From NCBI RefSeq assembly GCF_001625305.1, contig NW_017804531.1, forward strand, positions 1,045,649-1,109,648: 64,000 nt of DNA, in the 5' to 3' direction. The DNA comes from Branchiostoma belcheri. Taxonomy: Eukaryota; Chordata; Leptocardii; Amphioxiformes; Branchiostomatidae. Under the pieces are notes generated by a model. It saw only the letters and a program-made list of their open reading frames with translations, did not search any database and was not told the origin of the DNA. This document shows positions 12,301-22,300 of the stretch, piece after piece. The translations under genes and the position numbers were made by a program. Every line of letters begins with the position of its first letter. The first letter of the stretch is position 1.

Positions 12301-12396
12301 ACTCACGTAATGTTTATTGGGCACGTAGCGCTTCTCTATCCCCAGGACACTCAGGCCTGTGATGACCTTCCTCGACCTCTGGCTGCCCTCCGCCAT
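2808..12396 (-). CDS. NCF1: p47phox (NCF1)-like NADPH oxidase organizer with an expanded tail, 892 aa
   Basis: Exons on the minus strand: 12307-12396, 9952-10032, 8760-8835, 8011-8182, 7547-7617, 7094-7228, 6542-6649, 5979-6096, 4967-5107, 2808-4494. All junctions are GT-AG and in phase. Domains: PX 1-125 (RRY at 48-50, phosphoinositide-type), first SH3 about 175-231 (ETYRAIA, GWW, CPASYLEPLD), second SH3 about 246-300 (HKLLDGWWIV, AYLQKY), a basic autoinhibitory region from about 325 (PPRRSTIRSAH, against human PPRRSSIRNAH), and near the end IPARPTAAEIAAKCS, matching the p67phox-binding motif of p47phox. In the family, phosphorylation of the autoinhibitory region frees the SH3 pair to bind p22phox and bring p67phox to the membrane oxidase. 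Human NCF1 is 390 aa; here one exon adds a tyrosine-rich repeat of several hundred residues. Start chosen at ATGGCGGAG in good context. TKS/SH3PXD2 proteins have four or five SH3 domains, so NCF1 fits better. Confidence 0.92.
4608..4772. repeat. CTCA/CTAA tetranucleotide microsatellite
   Basis: About 165 bases of CACT/CGCT units, turning into CTAA units near 4735. It lies in the last NCF1-like intron, roughly 115 bases before the acceptor of the tail exon in transcription order. Confidence 0.95.
5851..5943. mobile_element. Family C MITE right-arm fragment
   Basis: Contains ttggccaagtagacagatgat, atgccagg and the terminal cccgaagcctggtagaggcta. The left arm is missing here; a short left-end piece (tagcctctaccaggcttcgg) lies at about 5270-5290. 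It ends 36 bases from the exon 8 donor side of the NCF1-like gene. Confidence 0.7.
6296..6476. repeat. TG dinucleotide microsatellite
   Basis: A long TG run with interruptions (TGTGTCCGTCCG, TGTCTGCG) in the NCF1-like intron between exons 7 and 8. The open frames across it are repeat artefacts. Confidence 0.95.
6790..6985. mobile_element. Hairpin MITE (family C)
   Basis: Inverted arms around agagaataggaacggc: left CCAGGCTTCGGAATGCGACTGG, right ending GAAGCCTGGTAGAGGCTA. The left terminus has decayed, so no target duplication can be read. Located in the NCF1-like intron between exons 6 and 7. Confidence 0.8.
7733..7940. mobile_element. Hairpin MITE (family C)
   Basis: Arms read GGCCTCTATCAGGCTTCG and CGAAGCCTGGTAGAGGCTA, with core atgccaggggagttggtc and its reverse. 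It lies in the NCF1-like intron between exons 4 and 5, ending about 70 bases from the exon 4 donor. The flanks (atttatgta and atctatggg) are only partly alike, so the insertion is old. Confidence 0.82.
8288..8410. repeat. GA-rich microsatellite
   Basis: GAGA runs with ACAGACAC interruptions in the NCF1-like intron between exons 3 and 4. The three overlapping frames of about 85-115 aa here are low-complexity artefacts. Confidence 0.95.
8411..8605. repeat. Duplicated block, copy 1 (partner at 11170-11395)
   Basis: From the ACGTTGGTGGGGGTTGCGACAG segment through catccctaccagttgacaca to the cacgtaccatgcag end, this matches the block at about 11170-11395 almost base for base. It includes the half-hairpin end acctctgcttggagagtag and a CATT microsatellite. 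Confidence 0.8.
8970..9470. repeat. Tandem repeat, ~183-bp unit, about 2.7 copies
   Basis: The core ccatattttcttgtcaactt recurs near 9002, 9183 and 9369, each followed by ctgacttacatccttatac and gacctctttgacatactg. Located in the NCF1-like intron between exons 2 and 3. No coding signal is seen. Confidence 0.85.
9581..9920. mobile_element. Fold-back element (family F), 340 bp
   Basis: Termini TAATCTCCAAGCAGAT and AATCTGCTTGGAGATTA are inverted. Inside are further inverted pairs built from gtatccattggcc and ggccaatggatac. The related element at 34280-34666 has the same ends. It stops about 30 bases from the exon 2 donor of the NCF1-like gene. Confidence 0.82.
10101..10230. mobile_element. Family C MITE left half
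   Basis: TAGCTCTACCAGGCTTCAGG, then ggaaagagtagaaatcggcc and a partial core. No right arm follows. It lies about 70 bases upstream of NCF1-like exon 2, near the acceptor. Confidence 0.7.
10807..10995. mobile_element. Hairpin MITE (family C), perfect 9-bp TSD
   Basis: Full-length near-palindrome with ends TAGCCTCTACCAGGCTTCGG and its complement. The 9 bases accaagaag flank it exactly (10798-10806 and 10996-11004). It is the best reference copy in the window: 189 bp, no coding capacity, in the first NCF1-like intron. Confidence 0.92.
11119..11395. mobile_element. Fold-back element (family H) plus duplicated block, copy 2
   Basis: 11119-11272 has inverted ends TACTCTCCAAGCAGAGGTTGG and CCAACCTCTGCTTGGATAGTA. 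From about 11170 onward the sequence is shared with 8411-8605, so the right half of the hairpin and its flank were copied together. A further family H element lies at 45378-45581. Confidence 0.8.
11989..12122. mobile_element. Hairpin MITE (family C), perfect 9-bp TSD
   Basis: Ends TAGCCTCTACCAGGCACCGCGG and its complement, 134 bp. Flanked by actggatca at 11980-11988 and 12123-12131. Its arms resemble the 2230-2503 copy (GGCACCGCGGATCGCTGG) more than the 10807 copy, giving two subfamilies within one gene. Located in the first NCF1-like intron. Confidence 0.92.
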
Positions 12397-14682
12397 TTTT
12401 GACCAGGACTCCGTAACGTAACGTGTTCTTGCTCCGCTCGGACAAACACGAAATGGTGTTACGTCAACCGTAGCTATAGTATCAGCACTCGAAACGTCCC
12501 CTGAATAGGAGTGAGTCCCGGAAAATGTTAAGTAGGAGCTCTATACAGTCATGGATCAATGAAGAGTCCAACAGACAACTATAAGTTGAATTCCAGGCTT
12601 AACACACGATATTTACGTACTGTACATACACTGTTGTCGTGGCCCATGCGTGCGGAAAGCTAAGACCGGACGGGAGTGACTTTAAGAACTTCCGGATAGT
12701 CCACTTTCTTCTCTGGACAAACAGTTAATCATAGCTGTAGTCACTAGGGTCAAAGGGCGTCGTACGCTTAAAGGCAGTGGTTTTCTTATTGTAATAGTGT
12801 GTATATATAGAAGTCAAACCCTTCAGACATACATGTACTGCAGTTTTAGACACAGCAATAGTTTTAGACAATTAGATTTCATTATGTACATTTTTTAAAG
12901 TTATCTTATACTCTGTTTCAGAGTTCTTTTATGTTTGTAACTTGCAATTAGCCTTCTTATGGCATGGATTTGCAATATACTTCTCTGTAATCCCTGTCTT
13001 TCAGGTGACTGTGGTTCTCTGCGTTTGAAAGGTGAATGGAAGGAGGTTATTGAAATTCCTTAGTGAATAGACCTTTATGTTGAATGGCCTTGACTTATGA
13101 CAGACTGTTAGCTGGTGTGTTACGCCGAAGGGCGGTTATACCGGCTATACAGATACAGATACAGACTGTTAGACTGCCCCTACGGCTACGTGGCTGATCA
13201 TGAGTTAGTGAGAGAGTTAGTGAGTGAGGAGTGAGTGAGTGAGTTATCTATTACTGCGTCAAGAAGCGAGAAGAGGTTGAACATGTAAATAGTAGATCAC
13301 ATTAGTATTTATAGTGCTGTATCCTTTCCCTTGTCTATTCATGACCTGTACTTAGCTTGTTAGAGCACAAACGTACAATAGTCTTTTATTCATAATAATT
13401 ATATGCTTAATGCTTCAACGATAGCATGTCTACCAAGCTTCGTCTGACAGACAGTGAGAGAACGAAAATGTGCAGGCATGCGGTCATGTAGAGGTTGCAA
13501 CTCACCCAATTTCAGTCACGAAGAAACATGCTGTACATGTATTCATCGGTTTGACACCCTGAACTCTGGCGATCGGGCTCTTTGGCCCCGCATATCTGGG
13601 ACCACGGCCAACACCAATGAACCATTTGGCATAGTTTACTGTGTAAACCGGACATCTACAACCATTTGTCCTTCTGCTCAACACGTAACTCACGTATTCT
13701 GAAGAGTTTCGGAGTCATGTCCAGTACCCAGTAAGAGGCGAGAGAGCTTCTTGGAAATCAGGCTAGTCATTATAGGACAGGGTCGTTTCCGAGATGACAG
13801 AACTTCTGGGACATAATTTTCAGATATTCAATTGGTATGACAGTATGTAGAATAGTATGACAGTATGAAATACTCATGTTTTGCATACTGCATATCCTCT
13901 TGTGCATTTAGCCCATCTGGGCAAGAACATGCAATAAAGATTCATATCATTAAAGAGGAACCTACTATTACGTAGCTTTTATGATCGTAGTTTTTTTTTC
14001 CTTTTTATTTTATTTGGGGTTGCGCCCCTGTTACCGAGGTGAATTTCTGTTACACAGAAGTATGAAAATAAATGTCTTTAAACGCTAGTGAATAGAAGAT
14101 GATGATATGGGACATTTTTTATATCAGTATGCTATGGGATAGGACTGATTCATCTTACTACATTAAAAGAATGACCAGAAAATTGACTTTGAAAATTGAG
14201 TTTTGCCGCCCTGCAGCTGAAATTGCGTTGATGACGATGATGACTCACCCCACTAGGCACTTCCGGACTTTTACTAGTGATACTAGTATGTGCTCTTGCT
14301 ACTCCTAGCGACACAGCTATGCGCTGCAGGTATACACCAGCATATTTTGAGCCCAAACCTTTATAACTAGAAAGTTCATCAAAATCAAATCGTTGTATAA
14401 GCCAACAGTTTGTGTTCCAATCTTCCAACCCCCAAAATGTTCAACTATTGAGTCCCAGTTACTCGGATGGCAGATGTACCGATTATAATAATTACTTTAT
14501 TGCACAACAATTGTACATGGTACAAAGTATTGCGTCCACTGTTACATATCTACAGTTCTAACAGGCTAAGTTACCTAATACAAGAGTATGTGACAAGTAT
14601 TATGTGGGAATGAGCTTTTACAATCATTGGAAAAATTTCTAACATAAAGTATAGACATTCTTTGATATATCCCCTATGTATA

Positions 14683-14925
14683 CCATACAGGAATTGCCAC
14701 ATATATATTGTATTGTATTACCATACAGGAATTGCCACATATACATGTATATTGTATTGTATTACCATACAGGAATTGCCACATATATATTGTATTGTAT
14801 TACCATACAGGAATTGCCACATATATATTGTATTGTATTACCATACAGGAATTGCCACATATATATTGTATTGTATTACCATACAGGAATTGCCACATAT
14901 ATATTGTATCACGATACAGGTAACT
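14683..14925. repeat. 38-bp tandem repeat, six copies
   Basis: The unit contains ccatacaggaattgccacat followed by an ATATATTGTATTGTATTA tail. Copies start at 14683, 14721, 14765, 14803, 14841 and 14879; the second has a 6-bp insertion. A seventh partial unit carries CACGATACAGG. Confidence 0.95.
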
Positions 14926-14934
14926 GTAACACCC

Positions 14935-15085
14935 ATGAACAAATCTGTATCTGCATCTGCATAGCCGGTATAACCGCCCCTCGGCGTAACACACCAGCTT
15001 CACAGGCACGCGGCGCGGCGGCAGCGAGCTACTAGTACATTACACCGAACCACCTGTTACACCCAATCTTTGCACATATTTAATT
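14935..15085 (-). mobile_element. LINE 3' end fragment, reversed
   Basis: The reverse complement reads ...gtaatgta(c)tag, cgccgcgtgcctg, gctggtgtgttacgccgagg, ggttataccggctat, then a CAGATG/CAGATACAG tail. It matches the 3' ends at 17400, 54050 and 59230. Only the non-coding tail is present. Confidence 0.75.
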
Positions 15086-15190
15086 CCAGGAGTTATTTAA
15101 AGCTTCCTAGTGGTAGAAATAGTAACAGTTCATTTGTACCGTTTTGTATTGGTTCCAATGAGGGATAATTATACCCATTGCAGTCTAGCC

Positions 15191-15390
15191 TAGCCTCCAC
15201 CAGGCCTTTCTACAGGAATACCAAGGACGTGAACGTGCTTGAGGAATACGGATCGTAGAATTCGGCAAAAAAGAGAATCAAATGGGCCAAGGGAGTCCGG
15301 CCGCGGGGAGGTAGTTTCTTTCCCTCCGCGGCATAGTCAAACCCCAAGGCGGCCAAACTCCCCTGGCAAATATTCTCCTATATGTAGCCA
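15191..15390. mobile_element. Decayed family C-like hairpin
   Basis: Left end TAGCCTCCACCAGGCC. The inner pairs gggccaagggagtccggcc and ggccaaactcccctggc flank a palindromic centre (CCGCGGGGAGG ... CCCTCCGCGG). No target duplication is readable. Confidence 0.55.
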
Positions 15391-16308
15391 GCGTAGTTAG
15401 TCTTGTAGAGACTAAGTCTTGCCAATGCGCGTTCTGGCCAGCTGAGACGCCGTCGCGTAGCAACGTGTCCCAATTTCGTGCCTGTCGTTTTGTGTGCGCA
15501 CACCCGGAAGTAAGCCGGATCTAGCTCACACTGAAAGGGTTCGTCCACTCTATTTGAAAGGGGTGATACTCGCTTTCTATGGAACTGCGTCAAAAGTTAT
15601 CGACAAATATGTACGTTTATAGTTCATCAGTGTGAATATTTTAAATTTTATATAGACTAGATTTTGTATTTGTTCTTTATAAGTGATAAATAATATGTTT
15701 ATGAGGATCAAATTTTACTTTACACCCCCATATAATGGACTCGCCTCTTGACAGCTAAGCACACAAAAGCCATGGAGACACGAGTGGTCTAACAACGTAA
15801 TGCTTGATTTCTACTACATAACCAGCTAGTTTCCGTCAGGAGTGCGCCGTTTTGACACCTTTAAGGTACGTGACACGTACTTTACAACCTTCAAGAACTT
15901 GTCAGATGATTTGTGACTGTTCCTAGCCCTAAAAACGACAACGTTTTAGAGCGGTGTGTAGCTATGCTCATGTTTTAGTTCCACAGTGTTGTGTTTCAAA
16001 ACTTGCTCTTGAGTTACTATTGTGTTACTCGGCGTGTTCTCTACCCATTATACACGGTGCTTTGGGTGAAGTGCGGCGGAGAATTGCTGTAGTATCCTGT
16101 GATATAATATAAAGCCTTGTGTTGTAAGGATATGGGGGACATGTGTATGATATCTCTCTTATCACCAACAGATGTTTTGTTAGCGGTGGTTCTGCCATTA
16201 TAAAGAGCTCCATTACCCGATTACACCGTAGCTGTCACAAACGCACACACACACCAGGACCGAGTGTTTTTACCCTGGATAAGAGAAGGTGTTGCCCACA
16301 GCGTTAAA

Positions 16309-19300
16309 ATGCCAGCTCCAGTGCAAGAACCAAGGTATGCATCTTTGTATTTCATTTCTAGAATTTCCTCTAATTGTGTGTTTGACACCTAAAATGAAGA
16401 TCATTGAGGAGGTTCATCAGTCACGTAGAATTAACAGTTAGTAGAAATTCTTCGATCAGTGACACTGTGACTGTATATTTGTAAGATAGATTACGTACCT
16501 CCAAAGTTTCGGTGTCGACTGTACACCTTGATCACCTTGAAATTTGGAGGTACGTAATCTACCTTACAAAAATACAGTCACTGATCGAAGAATTTCTACT
16601 GACTAAAATGAAGATGTATTGATAGTTGATTTTTAGGGTCTTGAATGTACTGTACGCCCTTAAGAAGGTTAAAGCGTGTTTAACCTTGAAAACAGCATGT
16701 GTCCTTTAGAATTCAAACCCTGGACAGTTCAACCTTTCCAAGAAAGCCTGTGACCCCAGCATGCATTTACATGGTTGTCAAGCCTGCTCTACAAGTTTCC
16801 ATGTCTGTTCTGAAGTTTTTATGCCTGCAGGTCATAGCACAGGGCACCAATGTCCTTGTTATTACAGATAGTGGGATATCAAGTTACAATCACAATATGA
16901 AAGGTGGTCTATGTGTCTGAAAATGTATTGAAATACTTTGACATGATGCATAACAAAAACATGTTACAAAGAACCTGAAAAAACTACAACTTGTACAAAT
17001 GGCACATTTTCTAGCCATTTACCAAATGGTATCTATGGCATTATGCAAGTAAACATTTAGAGCTACTATGGATTACTGTAAACAATGGTAGTATGGCTAT
17101 CATGATACATTTAAATCCCATGTGGCTATTGAAGACAACACTGGGCTAGGTCTTGCTAATACTAGACCAGGGTGCATGTGGAATTCTAATACCATATATA
17201 GTCACTATTTATTGCTTTTTATTATTTTTTGTGAGACCTGTCAACCTGCACAAAGACTAGTAGTGCCACTATGGATACCAGTAAGTCTTTTGGGTAACAC
17301 ACTAGCAAGCCTATAAGGGATCTGAAAAAAAAAGAAAAGCAAAAAGAGTAAAACAGATCACAGGTACAGTATATGGATACAAATACAGTTAGATGTTCAA
17401 AGGTTAGGTGTAACAAGTTGTTAGGTGTAATGTGGCCAGCTGCTGCCACGCCGCGTGCCTGCGAAGCTGGTGTGTTTTGCCGATGAGCAATTATACAGAT
17501 ATAGAAGTTGGTGTGTTACTCCGAATGGTGGTTATAATACCTATAGAGATACAGATACAGAAGCTGGTATGTTATGCCAAAGGGAGGTTATACTGGCTAC
17601 ACAGATACAGATGCTGGTGTGTTATGCTGAAGGACGGTTATACCGGCTATACAGATACAGAAGCTGGTGTGTTACGCCAAATGGCGGCTATACAGATACA
17701 GAGGCTGGTGTGTCAAGCTGATGGGCGGTCATACCGACTATACAGATACAGATACAGATCATCTACTGACAGCCTTAAAATGCACTGACATTTGCCTACT
17801 CAGCTGGACCTGAGGATTGTGATTCTTACACAGAATAGCTACACACTACACCTGTTGTTAATCCCCTACTAGAAAGGTGCATGCTACATCGGTTTACCTG
17901 CTTTTTAGGCTCTTTAAAGTACAGAAAAGGTTGGCTGGTCTTTGTCACGCTACATTAGTGGACTAATTTGGTGTAATTGGTTCAACTTTTGTGTGTATGC
18001 ACTGGCCTGGAAAAGAAACCTCCAGAAAAAAGGGCGAAGAGTGGAACTGTTTGCACACCTTGCATGCACAGACAGGTGAAAAAAGCTTGTTATGTAGGGA
18101 GACCATAGCTTCCATACTTCTACTTCTATGTGATACTGGTCAAAACCCCTTACTGGGGCATCACGACCAGGGTGCTGGGTGCACGGCTAAGTGCGGCCGG
18201 TGGGGTGATGGTGCTGAAAAGAAAACATGAAAACAGCAAAGTGCAAAAAAAAAAAGAAAAAAAGAACCGAAATTGTGAGAAAAAAAGAACCGAAATTGTG
18301 AGAAAAGCTGGTGCCAAAAACTGGGGGTTTTGGGGGGTCTTCAGGGTCTTTGGGAGCTTTTATATGCTATTTTCTGATTGCATATAGACAACATAGCCGG
18401 CCTGGTTGAATTACCCCTGTTTTTTTGAACTGAGGTAATCAGAAAACAGCCGAAGACCACCAAACCCCCAGTTCTATAAGCCTGCTACGGAGGCTAGGGA
18501 CAACATTTGTTTTCAAAGTCTTGCCATAAGTCCAGACAAAGAGATTACAAAACACCTGCTATATTCCTTTTGAAGTCGACAAGTTCTGATGATGGAATAG
18601 TTTGGTTGTATGTAAGCATTGCCATTACAGTTGTGGTGTCAAATATTGATCTAAGTTAAAATTCCACTGTTGCTGTCTGTCTCTGTTTGTGCACCAAGTA
18701 CGCTTATATTACTTCCCGTCAGGACTTGTCGTTCACTTAATCAAGTCAGGTTGACAACAAGAGAATGACTAAGAATAAATTAAACTTGGCTTTGTGACTG
18801 GAAATAGAGGATTAGATTAGGAAAATACAGTGTATAAAAAGGCAGCAAAGGTGACAGTATTTGAAGTTTTAAACACTTCTCTTAGAGTTGCAGCGGATTA
18901 GTTGCTTAATTGAAGCTCAACTTTGTTGGTAGAATCCGTAGTTGTATGGCACCATAAATTTTCAGTCAATCTCGTCTGAATTAATTGTTAGATTAATTGC
19001 TCACAGAAATGTTCAAAGTATCATGTACAGACTCAAAAATACCTGTCTTTATTTTTTTTAAAAGACTTTATCAAAACCTCAAGATTACCTGTCTACCCAG
19101 TTGATCCTTAATTTATGACTGTTGAGCAATTCAGTCGTTATGGCACCTGTCAGACAACTGTTATTATCGCTAGCGACCTGCGTTGCCCTTTTTGTGACGT
19201 TCCGCTTGCACGCAAAACCAAGGAAACAAATCCGAGTCCTGTTGAACCGCGGCTTTGTCCCCTGAGCTTGTATGCAAATATTGCTCTTTTTTTATGCCAG

Positions 19301-22300
19301 CTGCTCTCTAGGGTGCTTCATACACGGCCAAACACGCAGAGCTAGGTAACGTTGTTTAGGGTAGGAGTTGACGGTGAATGGGCGTTGTGGTCTGTGTTTT
19401 TGCTCGCGAGAAGCGCGGCGGATCAGTTGTCACTGTGAAGCTATGAGTCGAATGCCGACCACGACCCACGGGTCGAAGAATAGGTACGAGCAAGACGTGG
19501 GTTTCTACAGGTCAAGTTGTAAAGGCTCTCTTGTTACATAACATCGTGTTGTTGCCACTGACATGCAGCCTCAGTTAGTTGTTATGTTGTGTATACCTGA
19601 GCACTAAACGTATTGTGATCGGACAATGGCATTTAAAAGACTCTTTGTGGGGGATTTTTTTTCAATTTGTTAAGTAAAATGACTTTATGGTAGGTGTTTT
19701 GATGTACCGGTACCAGCATTTGTTGCAAAATAACTTTGTTACGTCATGTCACCAGTTGAAATGGTTTTAGTGTTTTTCTAAGTGATTTCAGGTAGGTTAA
19801 AAAGTGCTTTTGGCAAAACTTGAAAAGTGGTCAGGCTGTGTACTGTAATTCACCATTTTTTGCAGTAATATGTTAACTTTGCAGCATTCGCAGTCACTTC
19901 TATACCGCGCACTTTTTATTACTATGAACAAATAATTTGCTGACTTTGTTTTTCTGCACCTGCCACCACCATGAACATATAGCTCTGTGAACATGTCACA
20001 CATTTTTCTCAGACCACAAACTTTTGTTTCTGTGAGCATAAAGTGAATAATAGTATTCAATCATTGAAGAACTTCTTGCCATGGTATCATAAGTTGATAT
20101 TTTGATGGTTTACTCTACTGTGTTCTCCACAGCTTCCCCCCTGGGAGAGATGACCAGGATCGGTACAGGTTCAGCCCAGAGTACAAGTACGGCCGGGTTC
20201 CCAAAACTGCCACCGAGGGGAAACTGCTCAGGACCAGGGGCAAGGAGGTAGCTCATAAGGCCACACCAATTTAATTTCTTGGTTAACGGATTTTTCAAGA
20301 AAAATAATGGAGCGGGCGGGCGAAAAAATAATAAAAATAAAAACAGGCCTAGGCATCCTATTATGGCCCAAAATGGTACGTTAGGAGCCACGAAGTCAAC
20401 ACACCAGGCTGGTTCAAAATTTAAGCAATGAATTTTGAACTTTTAATGATACCACTGCATTGAAAGATGGAATAACTTTAAGAACTAGGATGTAAAGGAC
20501 TGTTTTCAACTGTTCAGGGCAAAATATGAGCATTTTGCAGTTGATTCTGAATTTTTATTTTTATTTGCAAATCAGAAAAAAATGAAGCGGCGAATCCGTT
20601 AACCAAGAAATTAAATTGGTGTGGCCTAATGATTCATTTTTAAATTATTTTATTTTATTTTGTTGGTTCAGCTTTTCAAAAGACGGCCAGGGTTGCCTAA
20701 CTAGTTACAACTATTCTAAAGGACTAACCCCAGAGACAACAAGCTACAAAGATTTATAAGCTAGTTATGATTTATAAAAAAAAGTAAAGTAGGATAAAAA
20801 TCTATTCCTTTCTCTTTCAGTCACGATTTTTCATAAGATCTATTTTGAGTTTTTTAAATCATGATCAGTGATCAACAGTGTTTTTGTACCTTTTACAGTT
20901 TCTGTAAATAGTATAATTATGAGTGTAATAGCTATATTTAGAAAAGGGCTTTTATTATATAAGAATGTCTATTTGCACAAGAATATGACCTTATTGATGC
21001 AAAGAGGCCCTATAACTTTCTTGACTGATGCAAATATTTTTTCAGGACAATAATATGCCAGTAAAACTGTTTGTTAATGGCCAATTTCAGAGAATAAGTC
21101 CTTTTTGGTTGCAAGGAAACATGTATTAGCCTGATGGCCTATAAGTACCACCTGTTAACATCAGACTACAAACAAGCCCCAAGACAATGGCACAATGTTT
21201 AAAACTTTATTCCAACCAAAAGAGGTAACCCAAGAATCAAATTTTCAATGACCACTGTTGCCTTCATCAGGATCTAAGAACGTAAACTCGCAACAGTGGT
21301 TGTTGAAAATTTAATTCCTGTGTGCTTTTTGTGTTGGAATAAAGTTTCAACATATTGTAGTACCATGAATGATTACTACCAAATTGAACACAGACTGAAC
21401 AATTTCCACGATAAGCCCCATGACCATTTGTTACTTTGATATTATGTTCTAGAGTAGAGCACAGAGTCAAAACCATGCAATGTTTAAGTTTCAGAATGAC
21501 CAACAACTACTCCAGAAGTTCATGAACCTTCCCTTCTCGAGTTCTTACAAATCCCCTTATGTGTTAAGTCAGCAAACAAGTTTGTGGACACACCTGTAGG
21601 GAAAGAGTTTTGTTTTTGCCTGGAGATTATTTCTCTTCTAAAGTGTTTTGACCACAAGTGTCTAAACAGTAGCATGTAAGGACCAGTTAACTTTTGTTTG
21701 GTTTCCATGTTTTGAAGCTCAATGTCTGAGAGGTGCAGGTAAAATTTGTCTGGTGCAGGTAATTTTCAATGTTACCTGCACCAGTGCAGGTATGTAGAAA
21801 AATTTATTTCAAGCCCTGAATGTCTATAATATATATTGTATCTCCTGTTTCTCTTCTCAGCCTAGCAGAAAGCTACACAAAAGGAGCACAACTGCACCTG
21901 AGCATGACTCTATTCTACGGAGGTAGGGTCCTAATTTTTTCCCATTTTTGAAATTTTTAACTATACATGTAACGGTTACGGGCTCTGGTCTATGTAACAA
22001 ATTTGTCATCTTACAACCTAAGTCATGGGTACAATTGCACTGTCATAAATAATTAACCAGGTCCATCTGTGTATTGTGTATTGAGCCATGTTTCATGACC
22101 AGGTGAAATTCAGCTGTAAGTTCAAATCAAACTCTTGATGTTTGCACAGGAGACTGCTATTAATAATTGAAACAGCAAAATGTGCAGTACAATAGATGAA
22201 TGGTATGATGCTTGAAACTATCACTGGTTGAAAGCTCTTGCCTAGGTGAGAATATTCTTTGTGTGCAAACAAAAGTTTAAACATGTAACTACCAACACAG

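Larger units (their letters stand above)
12397..16308. other. Intergenic region between divergent NCF1-like and FAM216 genes
   Basis: Both genes are transcribed away from this 3.9-kb stretch, so it holds both promoters. It contains a LINE-tail fragment (about 13107-13172), GAGT repeats (13200-13245), a 38-bp tandem array (14683-14925), a reversed LINE 3' end (14935-15085) and a decayed hairpin element (15191-15390). A TATAAAGA at 16199-16206 lies about 100 bases before the FAM216 start codon and could be a TATA box, though this is weak. Open frames of 60-90 codons were examined and none shows splice-linked or recognisable protein. Confidence 0.6.

Noticed and set aside
2808-12396. Assignment of the PX-SH3 gene to TKS4/TKS5 (SH3PXD2)
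   Set aside because: Only two SH3 domains, followed directly by the p47phox autoinhibitory and p67phox-binding motifs; TKS proteins have four or five SH3 domains and lack these.
14676-14925. CRISPR-like array
   Set aside because: Regular 38-bp units, but no unique spacers between repeats; an ordinary tandem repeat in a eukaryotic genome.
14662-15035. Frames of 100 and 119 codons
   Set aside because: Translations of the 38-bp tandem array (NCHIYIVLYYHTG repeated), not a protein gene.
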